Below are positions 16,696-24,053 of a stretch of DNA of 36,697 nucleotides, piece by piece. The position numbers were made by a program, and so were the translations under genes. This DNA is from Terriglobales bacterium (GTDB taxonomy: Bacteria; Acidobacteriota; Terriglobia; Terriglobales; Acidobacteriaceae): the NCBI GenBank assembly GCA_035454605.1, contig DATIGQ010000207.1, positions 1-36,697 on the forward strand, written 5' to 3'. The notes beneath the pieces are model-generated. The model worked only from the letters and a program-made list of their open reading frames with translations, ran no database searches and was not told the origin of the DNA. How positions within the stretch are numbered: position 1 is the first letter of the stretch; every line of letters begins with the position of its first letter.

Positions 16696-17874
16696 ATGCC
16701 TGCCGACCCGCGCGCGGGGCGCAACGTCCGCGTCTTTGGCGCCACCTCGTTCCTTAACGACACCGCCACCGAAATGTCGTACTGGGTGCTGCCGGCGTTC
16801 CTTTCCACGCTGGGTGCGGGACCCGCGCAACTGGGCATCATCGAAGGCATTGCCGAGAGCGTAGCCTCGTTCTCCAAGCTTTTTTCCGGCTATCTCACCG
16901 ATCGTCTCCCGCGGCGCAAGCCGTTGGTAGTGGCCGGATATGCCGTGGCCAACGTAGCCAAGCCGTTGCTTGCGGTCGCCACCGCCTGGTGGCACGTGTT
17001 CGTGGTTCGTTTCGCCGACCGCACGGCCAAGGGCGTGCGCGGCGCGCCGCGCGACGTCATGCTGGCCGAATCGGTCCCGCGGGAGCGCCTGGGCGCAAGC
17101 TTCGGCCTGCTGCAGGCCATGGATTCTGCCGGAGCCATTGCCGGGCCTTTGCTCGCCCTCTTCATCCTTTCCCGCTACGGCCTTCGGGCCGTGTTCTGGG
17201 CCGCTGCCATTCCGGGGCTGTTGAGCATTGCGGTGGTGGCGTTGGGCGCGCGCGAAACCGGCGCCGCTCGCGCCTCTTCTGCTGCCGCGGTGCCTTCACC
17301 CGGCGCCGAATCGCCCGCGAATCCTGCAGCGTTGCCCTCTAGCTTCTACTGGATGCTGGCTGCGATCACGCTGTTCTCACTCGGTAATTCCAGCGACATG
17401 TTTCTCATCCTGCGCGCGCAGCAGGTGGGCATCGCGCCGGTTTACGCGCCCTTGCTGGGACTGGTCTTCAACGTGGTGTACACGGCCGCTTCCTGGCCCG
17501 CGGGCCATCTGAGTGACCGCGTCTCGCGGCGCGCGCTGGCCGCAGGCGGCTACCTCGTGTTCGCTGTAGTCTACGTCGTCTTCGCCGCCGCGCCCTCGCG
17601 CCGCCTGCTCTGGGTCATGATGGGCGGCTACGGGCTCTACTACGCGCTCACCAGCCCGGTGTTGCGTGCCCTGGTGGCGGAGACCATCGCGCCGGAGGCG
17701 CGTGGCCGCGCCTTCGGCATCTTCTATTTCGCCACCAGCATCGCCACGCTGCTGGCCAGCCTGATCACCGGTTTCCTCTGGGACCGCTTCGGCGCTGCGC
17801 TGCCCTTCTATCTTTCCGCTGCACTCGCCGTGGTCGCGGCAACCATGCTGGTGATCGGGAAACGGGAAACGTGA
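16696..17874 (+). CDS. MFS transporter, substrate unknown
   Basis: A 392-residue integral membrane protein with the hydrophobic pattern of about twelve membrane segments. The cytoplasmic loop after the second segment contains YLTDRLPRRKPLV, a Major Facilitator motif-A-like sequence, and the matching loop in the second half has HLSDRVSRRAL. RFADRTAKGVRGAPRDVMLA is a conserved block in a subgroup of prokaryotic MFS exporters. A hydrophilic Ala/Ser/Pro-rich linker (residues about 190-215) separates the halves. ATG at 16696 lacks a clear Shine-Dalgarno. The final codons are written in a heptad repeat. Substrate cannot be inferred. Confidence 0.88.
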   Translation: MPADPRAGRNVRVFGATSFLNDTATEMSYWVLPAFLSTLGAGPAQLGIIEGIAESVASFSKLFSGYLTDRLPRRKPLVVAGYAVANVAKPLLAVATAWWHVFVVRFADRTAKGVRGAPRDVMLAESVPRERLGASFGLLQAMDSAGAIAGPLLALFILSRYGLRAVFWAAAIPGLLSIAVVALGARETGAARASSAAAVPSPGAESPANPAALPSSFYWMLAAITLFSLGNSSDMFLILRAQQVGIAPVYAPLLGLVFNVVYTAASWPAGHLSDRVSRRALAAGGYLVFAVVYVVFAAAPSRRLLWVMMGGYGLYYALTSPVLRALVAETIAPEARGRAFGIFYFATSIATLLASLITGFLWDRFGAALPFYLSAALAVVAATMLVIGKRET

Positions 17875-17884
17875 AACGCGAAAC
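17857..17884 (+). repeat. Heptad repeat over the 3' end of the MFS gene
   Basis: Four units of the form GNGAAAC (GGGAAAC, GGGAAAC, GTGAAAC, GCGAAAC) cover 17857-17884. The MFS stop codon (17872-17874) lies inside the third unit, and the array ends at the stop codon of the convergent VanZ-like gene. The repeat therefore encodes the last residues of the MFS protein and fills the whole convergent gap. Confidence 0.8.
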
Positions 17885-18390
17885 TATCTTTTCCGCCTGG
17901 CCGCAACCAGCAGCACTCCCTGCGCCAGGATGGCGCCGAAGCAATCCAGTGCCACGTCGCGATACGTCCCGGTCCGCTCCTTGCTGTAGCTCTGCAGCAG
18001 TTCATCGGACGAAGAAGTGAACAACACCAGGCCGAGCGCCAATGCGGCCCAGCGCCACTTCCAGCGCGCCGGGTTTCCGCTGTGCTCGTGCGCGGTGGCG
18101 CGCGCCGCGCGCAGCGCCAGCCAGCTCAGCAGCGCGTAGGCGACTACATGACCGAGCTTGCGCAGCGCCCTGTGGATCAGGTCCACCTTGGCGGCGCTGA
18201 CCGTCCCGAACAGCGTGGTGAGCAGCCACTGCACCCAGGGTGAGGTGGTTTCGGTGCCGAGTTGATCGCCGGAGGCCCACAGGATGAGCGCCGTCCAGAT
18301 GAGGGGCGGCAGCCAGTGGCGTGCGGCGATGTGAAAAAAGGACCGTTTCGTCCCGGCGGGGCCGGCGGCGGACGGTACGCTGACCTGGGG
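17884..18390 (-). CDS. VanZ-like membrane protein, start unresolved
   Basis: The frame downstream of guaB encodes up to 168 residues with about four hydrophobic segments. Typical VanZ-family features are the early HWLPPLIWTALILWASGDQ, the middle IHRALRKLGHVVAYALLSWL, and a late SSSDELLQSYSKERTGTYRD followed by a last membrane helix. VanZ-like proteins are membrane proteins of unclear role, first linked to teicoplanin resistance. No ATG, GTG or TTG lies in frame between the guaB stop and the first membrane helix, so the true start is unknown: a rare codon, an upstream start inside guaB, or a sequence error. The coordinate given is the maximal frame after guaB. Confidence 0.72.
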   Translation of the reverse strand, partial: PQVSVPSAAGPAGTKRSFFHIAARHWLPPLIWTALILWASGDQLGTETTSPWVQWLLTTLFGTVSAAKVDLIHRALRKLGHVVAYALLSWLALRAARATAHEHSGNPARWKWRWAALALGLVLFTSSSDELLQSYSKERTGTYRDVALDCFGAILAQGVLLVAARRKR

Positions 18391-18391
18391 C

Positions 18392-19994
<1,603 letters not shown>

Positions 19995-20003
19995 AGTGCT
20001 TCG

Positions 20004-20477
20004 TCAGCCAGTGGCGGGCAAGGGACGCTCACCATGCCCAACTGAGTCCGGCGCCTTTCGCTCGGCCGGGGCGGCGGCGCGATCCTGTTCGGCGTACTCG
20101 TCGAGGCGTTGCAGCAGGATTTCGGCGAAGCTGGGGCCGTTCATGTAGACGGCTTCCTGCTGCTCGCGGGCGAGCTGCTTGAGGTTGGCGCTGGCGGTCT
20201 GCAGGGCATAGATGAGCAGGGCGCAGGTCTTGGTGTCGTGCGCCTTGTCCTGCAAGGCGCGGATGACCTGCAAGAGGCCGAGCTGGATGCTGGTGGCGTC
20301 CTCGGGGATGGGCAGGTCGTAGTTGGGGCGCTTGGAGCGGCGAGCCTGCTGATGGTAGTAGCAGAGACGGCGGCCGCGGACGGCGGGCGAGCCGCAGCGC
20401 AGTCCGTTCAAGCGGACGTGCTGGCAGCGCAGAGCTTCGTGGGCGAGTTCAAGAGCGGATTGTTGTTGGGCAGTCAT
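20004..20477 (-). CDS. Uncharacterised protein with Cx9Cx10Cx2H motif
   Basis: A 157-residue soluble protein with no assigned function. Near the N-terminus, C18, C28, C39 and H42 form C-x9-C-x10-C-x2-H within RCQHVRLNGLRCGSP and GRRLCYYHQQARR, a probable zinc-binding site followed by basic residues. This spacing equals that of the plant WRC motif, though relationship is not shown. The middle (residues 60-120) is predicted helical and the C-terminus is charged. ATG at 20475-20477 has a GGGGGAGGGGG run just upstream. Short proteins of this look recur, from memory, in acidobacterial genomes. A consensus promoter at 20639-20666 would give a long 5' leader of about 150 nt. Confidence 0.72.
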   Translation of the reverse strand: MTAQQQSALELAHEALRCQHVRLNGLRCGSPAVRGRRLCYYHQQARRSKRPNYDLPIPEDATSIQLGLLQVIRALQDKAHDTKTCALLIYALQTASANLKQLAREQQEAVYMNGPSFAEILLQRLDEYAEQDRAAAPAERKAPDSVGHGERPLPATG

Positions 20478-20638
20478 ACCCCCTCCCCCGGGTAGTGTCT
20501 AGTGTAATCAAAGAGTTGCGGAGCGAGATCTCGACGAGTCTCGGGAATCAAAGGACTTAATGGTAAAGTCTCGTGGGTAAAGGAGTTAGCGTTGCGAGTT
20601 GGTAGTGGGTCAGAACTATTTAAGGCGAACATAAAGCG
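20478..20638 (-). promoter_or_regulatory. Long 5' leader of the Cys-motif gene
   Basis: This stretch lacks a gene. If transcription starts just downstream of the TATATT box it forms a leader of roughly 150 nt. It contains repeated GAGACT and CTTTGATT words on the - strand, a perfect 10-bp palindrome CGAGATCTCG, and a G-rich GGGGGAGGGGG run just before the ATG. It could fold or bind a regulator; no known riboswitch was recognised. Confidence 0.4.
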
Positions 20639-20666
20639 AATATAGCAAGAATAGCGTAGATGTCAA
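20639..20666 (-). promoter_or_regulatory. Consensus promoter for the Cys-motif gene
   Basis: On the - strand a perfect TTGACA (20661-20666) is followed after 16 bp by TATATT (20639-20644), a 5/6 match. The surrounding 70 bp is the most AT-rich in the window, which supports a real promoter. It points toward the 20004-20477 gene. Confidence 0.65.
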
Positions 20667-20731
20667 GAACAAAAATATATACGTATCAATAAGCAATAAT
20701 CTATAAGCGGCAAGCGAGGCTCATTCTGCTC

Positions 20732-20763
20732 TTGACTCCGTAGTATGGTACGGGGCGCAGAAT
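20732..20763 (+). promoter_or_regulatory. MerR-type promoter and operator
   Basis: TTGACT (20732-20737) is followed by the dyad CCGTA-GTATGG-TACGG (20738-20753) and then CAGAAT (20758-20763), giving a 20-bp spacer. An operator dyad lodged in an overlong -35/-10 spacer is the hallmark of MerR-family promoters, and CTCCGTA...TACGG matches the known mer operator half-sites (TTCCGTAC...GTACGGA). MerR would both repress and, with Hg(II), activate here. Confidence 0.75.
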
Positions 20764-20782
20764 GAACAGGAAGAGAAAAGGC

Positions 20783-21190
20783 ATGATGATCGGGCAACTG
20801 GCGCGTGCGGCGGGCGTGAACGTGGAGACGGTGCGTTTCTATGAGCGGAAGGGCCTGATGCCAAGACCACCGAGGCGGCCTTCCGGATATCGCGAGTACC
20901 CGGGCGACGCGGCCCGGCGCATCCGGTTCATCCAGCGGGGTAAGGAGCTGGGGTTCTCGCTGCGGGAGATTGCCGAGCTGCTGCGGCTGCGGGTGGACCC
21001 AGGGCGAAGCTGTGCCGAGGTGAAGGCGCAGGCGGAGGCGAAGCTGGCCGACATCGATACGAAGCTGCGCGAATTGCGCCACATGAAAGGGGCTCTGGAG
21101 AAACTGGCGGCGGAATGCAGGGGCCGGGGCCCGACCAGCCAGTGTCCTCTGCTGGATGCACTGGAGGCGGTGGAGAGGAAGAGGAAGTGA
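20783..21190 (+). CDS. merR: MerR-family Hg(II)-responsive regulator
   Basis: A 135-residue MerR-family activator. The helix-turn-helix MIGQLARAAGVNVETVRFYE is followed by the wing RPPRRPSGYREYP and a dimerisation helix. Three cysteines match the mercury-sensing set of Tn501 MerR (C82, C117, C126): one in GRSCAEVKAQAE at the start of the long helix, and a pair with exactly eight residues between in ECRGRGPTSQCPLLDAL. ATG at 20783 is preferred to 20762 because the latter overlaps the -10 box; AGGAAGAG is then the ribosome-binding site. Its TGA overlaps the next ATG by one base. Sensing of Hg is inferred from these residues. Confidence 0.88.
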   Translation: MMIGQLARAAGVNVETVRFYERKGLMPRPPRRPSGYREYPGDAARRIRFIQRGKELGFSLREIAELLRLRVDPGRSCAEVKAQAEAKLADIDTKLRELRHMKGALEKLAAECRGRGPTSQCPLLDALEAVERKRK

Positions 21191-21903
21191 TGGCGCGAGT
21201 CGAGCTGATCTACGACCGGGATTGTCCCAACATCGGTGAAGCGCGTGCCGAGCTGCTGCGGGCTTTCGAGCGGGCGGGAGCTTCTCCGCGGTGGGAGGAG
21301 TGGGAACGTTCGGCGGCAGAAAGCCCGAGCTACGTGCGGCAGTTCGGTTCTCCGACGGTGCTGGTAGACGGCAAAGACGTAGCGCCCATGGAAGAGGTTG
21401 CGGGCGAGGGCTGCTGCCGCCTGTATGGGGAAGATTCAGGAACACTGCGTGCTCCTTCGGCGGAGCAGATAGCGGTGAAGCTGCGGGCGGTGACGGAACC
21501 GGTGCGGAAGAACATCGGCTGGGGAAGCGGCGCCGTCGTGTTGCCGGGAGCCGGGGTAGCGCTGCTACCCAAGCTGGCTTGTCCGGCGTGCTGGCCGGCG
21601 TATGCAGCGGTGGTGAGTTCACTTGGACTCGGCTTCCTCCTGCAGAACAGCTATTTGCTGGTCATCACGACGGGTTTTCTGCTTCTGGCACTTGGGGCTC
21701 TGTGGTGGCGGGCCAAGGAAAGACGAGGCTACGGACCTCTGGTGCTAGGTGTGATGGCATCCGCCGTAATCCTGTTAGGGAAGTTCAAGCTGGAATCGCA
21801 GCCCATTTGGTGGGCGGGAGCCGCGTTGCTGGTTGCCGCCTGCGCATGGAATGGATGGCCGCGCCGGGGGTGTCCGGCATGTGCCGTTCCTGAGCAAATC
21901 TGA
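21190..21903 (+). CDS. Thioredoxin-like / MerC-like membrane fusion protein
   Basis: The 237-residue product has two parts. Residues 1-100 look like a thioredoxin-fold domain: VELIYDRDCPN with C12, the cis-Pro-type strand GSPTVLVDG at 53-61, and a CC pair at 75-76. Residues 112-222 hold about four membrane segments, with KLACPACWPAYA (C131, C134) at the first and a terminal GCPACAVP (C228, C231). This resembles the MerC-like mercury uptake family. The likely job is capture of Hg(II) by the soluble domain and passage through the membrane cysteines. Start overlaps the merR stop (TGATG). Function is inferred from cysteines and context. Confidence 0.75.
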   Translation: MARVELIYDRDCPNIGEARAELLRAFERAGASPRWEEWERSAAESPSYVRQFGSPTVLVDGKDVAPMEEVAGEGCCRLYGEDSGTLRAPSAEQIAVKLRAVTEPVRKNIGWGSGAVVLPGAGVALLPKLACPACWPAYAAVVSSLGLGFLLQNSYLLVITTGFLLLALGALWWRAKERRGYGPLVLGVMASAVILLGKFKLESQPIWWAGAALLVAACAWNGWPRRGCPACAVPEQI

Positions 21904-21916
21904 AGTTGGAGGAATC

Positions 21917-22186
21917 ATGAGTGCAAAGCGAAAGATAGAAATCTTCAGTGCCGGTTGTGCGGCGTGTGAAGAAACCATCCACATGGTGAATCGCGTGGCC
22001 TGCCCGTCGTGCGAGGTCAGCGTGCTGGATATGCAGGACAAACAGGTGGCAGCACGAGCGCGTTCCTTGGGCGTGCGCTCGGTGCCGGCTGTGGCGATCG
22101 ACGGCAAGCTGGTGGACTGCTGTGCGGGCAGAGGGCCGGAAGCGGCGACGCTCAAGCGTGCAGGTCTGGGACAGCCGGTTGGATGA
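21917..22186 (+). CDS. Small Cys-rich thioredoxin/glutaredoxin-like protein
   Basis: An 89-residue protein with a compact thioredoxin-like fold. IEIFSAGCAACEET carries the CxxC active site (C14, C17); a second pair lies in VACPSCEVSVLDM (C29, C32); SVPAVAIDGKLVDCCAGRG gives the cis-Pro loop and a CC pair (C68, C69). Six cysteines in 89 residues suggest metal or thiol relay rather than ordinary reductase work. ATG at 21917 has GGAGG 5-8 bp upstream. It stands within the mercury-type operon, and may replace MerP as the soluble Hg carrier. That role is inferred. Confidence 0.78.
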   Translation: MSAKRKIEIFSAGCAACEETIHMVNRVACPSCEVSVLDMQDKQVAARARSLGVRSVPAVAIDGKLVDCCAGRGPEAATLKRAGLGQPVG

Positions 22187-22269
22187 TCTCTCAAGGCTCG
22201 CGCCCTGCCGCTGCGGAATCTGGAGCGACGAGCGCGTGTCAGGCGCAACTCGGCGAACGCTCGATAACC

Positions 22270-22647
22270 ATGATGAGTGAGAAGTTATCACCGCCCGTAC
22301 CACAAGAGACGCAATGGAAGGCGCCTCTGGCCTCCATGGGAGCGTTGGTGAGCGCTCTGCTGACGCTGGGATGTTGCGTGCCAGTCGGCTTGCTGGGTGC
22401 TGCCGGCGCCGCCGGAGCAGCAATCTTTCTTGGCAAAGCTCGGCCCTGGCTGTTGGGCCTATCCGGGGTGTTCCTCATCTTCGGTTTCTTGCAGGTCTTT
22501 GGAGGGGCGCGGTGCGGCCTGAAGCCGTCCAAGGCCAACCTCGTGCCGCTGTTTCTGGCTACGGCGATCGTGGCGGTCGTTCTGCTGTTTCCACAAGTCG
22601 TCGCCCAAGTGCTTGCCGATTGGGCAAGTGGAGCGAGCCGTGGGTAA
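22270..22647 (+). CDS. MerT-like mercuric ion transport protein
   Basis: A 125-residue membrane protein with about three hydrophobic segments. The first contains the vicinal pair C35-C36 in LLTLGCCVPVGLLG, as in MerT, and is followed by FLGKARPWLLGLSGVFLIFG and a loop cysteine in GARCGLKP (C82). MerT normally has two cysteines in that loop; only one is seen. ATG at 22270 is chosen because the membrane domain follows closely, but there is no clear Shine-Dalgarno. An alternative ATG at 22183 overlaps the upstream stop (ATGA) and adds 29 residues. The next gene starts inside its 3' end. Confidence 0.75.
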   Translation: MMSEKLSPPVPQETQWKAPLASMGALVSALLTLGCCVPVGLLGAAGAAGAAIFLGKARPWLLGLSGVFLIFGFLQVFGGARCGLKPSKANLVPLFLATAIVAVVLLFPQVVAQVLADWASGASRG

Positions 22648-23242
22648 GTGGCTGGTGGCGGCAGCCGTCCTGCTGTTGGTTGCGGTGCTGGGCTGGCAGC
22701 TCTGGGGACCCTCACAGGCTCCTAGCGGACAGCCTCCTATGCTCGAGTTGAATACGGAAAACGTCGCCTCGCTGAAGCGCGGCTTCAATGAGGCTTCCGA
22801 CCGGGTTCGCATCATTGCTCTGCTTTCTCCCACCTGATCCACGTGCCTGCGGGGGGCCTCCGCAATCCAAAACGTGCTGCAACAGCAGCCTAGCGGCGAT
22901 GTAGCCATCTTCGCAGTCTGGGAGCCGATTCTGCAGACCGACTGGGCGAAGCCCGGTAGCAGCGTGCTCGCACGAATGCCGGATGGGCGAGTGCAGCAGT
23001 TCTGGGATCCGCACCACCTGATTGCCGGGGAGCTGAGTCGGAGCATGAAGCTGGACGCTGCACATCCTCGGCCGGATTGTTGCTGGGAGGAAGGCGTGCT
23101 GTGGGATCTCGTCGCCGTTTATCCCCAGGGAGCGGCGTGGGAGTCCTCAGTGCCGCGCGCGGTGTACATCCAAGGGCCGGTGGTGAACGCAGAAAGATTA
23201 CCGCAAGTCCTCGCAGAGCTATTGGGTAAGCCCGCGGAGTAG
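22640..23242 (+). CDS. Membrane-anchored thioredoxin-fold selenoprotein (UxxC), in-frame TGA
   Basis: Read through the TGA at 22835-22837, this frame gives 200 residues. A single N-terminal membrane anchor (residues 4-21) is followed by a thioredoxin beta-alpha-beta unit: VRIIALLSPT, then Sec66-Ser-Thr-Cys69, helix RGASAIQNVL, and strand VAIFAVWEPI. A UxxC motif replaces the redox CxxC. Frame and protein-like composition continue for 134 codons after the TGA, ending at TAG 23240-23242; a CC pair lies in PDCCWEEG. A SECIS-like hairpin lies at 22848-22864. GTG at 22640 overlaps the MerT-like stop, with GGAG 6 bp upstream. The rival reading is a nonsense-broken gene. A redox or Hg-binding role is inferred. 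Confidence 0.8.
22848..22864 (+). promoter_or_regulatory. Candidate bacterial SECIS element
   Basis: TGCGGGG (22848-22854) pairs with CTCCGCA (22858-22864) as a 7-bp stem containing one G-U pair, capped by the three-base loop GGC. Seventeen nucleotides separate the TGA from the loop and the loop begins with G. Both agree with described bacterial SECIS models (loop about 16-37 nt from UGA, G among the first loop bases). Confidence 0.7.
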
Positions 23243-23261
23243 ATCGGCAGGAAACGCCCAT

Positions 23262-23290
23262 TTGTTTTTTCTCATTTGCGGGCGTAGAAT
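23262..23290 (+). promoter_or_regulatory. Promoter of the rimP-nusA-infB operon
   Basis: TTGTTT (23262-23267) and TAGAAT (23285-23290) are separated by 17 bp. The -10 matches the consensus at 5/6 and the -35 keeps TTG. Transcription would begin near 23297, producing a leader of about 140 nt before rimP that includes the hairpin at 23326-23347. Confidence 0.6.
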
Positions 23291-23325
23291 GGCAATCGAG
23301 TTGACTGATGTGGCGGAAGCACACC

Positions 23326-23347
23326 AGTGGGCGCAAGCCCATTTTTT
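23326..23347 (+). terminator. Attenuator-like hairpin in the rimP leader
   Basis: TGGGC-GCAA-GCCCA (23328-23341), extendable by two outer pairs, has a GNRA tetraloop and is followed by six T residues. It is a compact intrinsic terminator located after the promoter but about 90 bp before rimP. A terminator in this place suggests attenuation of the operon, which encodes NusA itself. Confidence 0.7.
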
Positions 23348-23434
23348 ATTGCGGTGAATCATCCGTCCGCAAGCAGCCATCAGCAGTCGGTAAAGGCGCG
23401 ATTGCCAGGCGGGGAGTTCGGAGGTAGGCCGCTG

Positions 23435-23953
23435 ATGGCGTTGGATATAGAGCACATACGGGCGATTGCTGAGCGGGTAACGGGCTCGGCTGGTCTGGAG
23501 CTGGTGGAAGTGGAGATGCGCGGCGGAGGCAAGTTCCGGACGCTGCGCATCGTGATTGACCGGCCGGGGCCGACGCCGTCGAGCCCTCCGGCGGGCGTGA
23601 CGCATGAGGACTGCGCCACGGTCAGCCGGGAAGTGAGCGCCATCCTCGACGTAGAGGATGCGGTGCCGGGCGGCAGCTACACCCTGGAGGTCTCGTCGCC
23701 GGGGCTGGATCGGAAGCTGGTGCGGCCGCTCGATTACGAGCGTTTCACCGGCAGCCGGGTGCACGTGATGACGCGGGAGCCGCTCGAAGGCAACCGGCAC
23801 TTCGAGGGGAGACTCGAAGGATTCAGGGAAGGCCGGCTGACGCTGAAGGTCGAGCCCGGGCGGCGGGAGCGCCGGCGGCAGGGCGCGGTGGAGCGGAGGC
23901 TGGAGATCGAACTGGGGAACGTGGAGAAGGCGAGAGTCGTTCCTGAAATTTGA
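23435..23953 (+). CDS. rimP: Ribosome maturation factor RimP
   Basis: RimP assists 30S maturation. The 172-residue product shows GLELVEVEMRGGGKFRTLRI followed by VIDRPG, the DCATVSREVSAILDVED block, and YTLEVSSPGLDRKLVRPLDYERF, all characteristic. ATG at 23435 has GGAGG at 23420-23424. A longer upstream frame would read through the leader hairpin and is rejected. It heads the rimP-nusA-infB cluster. Confidence 0.95.
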   Translation: MALDIEHIRAIAERVTGSAGLELVEVEMRGGGKFRTLRIVIDRPGPTPSSPPAGVTHEDCATVSREVSAILDVEDAVPGGSYTLEVSSPGLDRKLVRPLDYERFTGSRVHVMTREPLEGNRHFEGRLEGFREGRLTLKVEPGRRERRRQGAVERRLEIELGNVEKARVVPEI

Positions 23954-23955
23954 TC

Positions 23956-24053
23956 CTTGAATCATTGAGTCATCGAATCAATGAAAAGCCGCGAGTACGG
24001 AAAGCGGAAGGCGGAAAGCGAGTCGCCAAGAGCTAAGAGCTAAGAGCTAGAAC
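23956..24053 (+). repeat. Composite heptad arrays, rimP-nusA spacer
   Basis: Three different word families share this 100-bp spacer: a TGAATCA/TTGAGTC/ATCGAAT group (23958-23985), a GGAARGC group of three (23999-24019), and a perfect triplet of AAGAGCT (24028-24048) that ends five bases before the nusA ATG. Short non-repeat linkers (13 and 8 bp) separate them. AAGAG from the last group is the only Shine-Dalgarno-like element. Confidence 0.8.

Noticed and set aside
20600-20720. AT-rich stretch as a phage attachment site or replication origin
   Set aside because: No integrase, tRNA or DnaA-box cluster is visible; a promoter explains the composition more simply.
20762-20764. ATG at 20762 as the merR start
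   Set aside because: It overlaps the presumed -10 box and adds only a basic leader; ATG at 20783 fits the family N-terminus and has AGGAAGAG upstream.
22835-22837. TGA as a nonsense mutation creating a pseudogene
   Set aside because: No other disruption occurs on either side, the fold continues across the codon, the TGA replaces a motif cysteine, and a SECIS-like hairpin follows. The pseudogene reading is kept as the main rival but is less likely.
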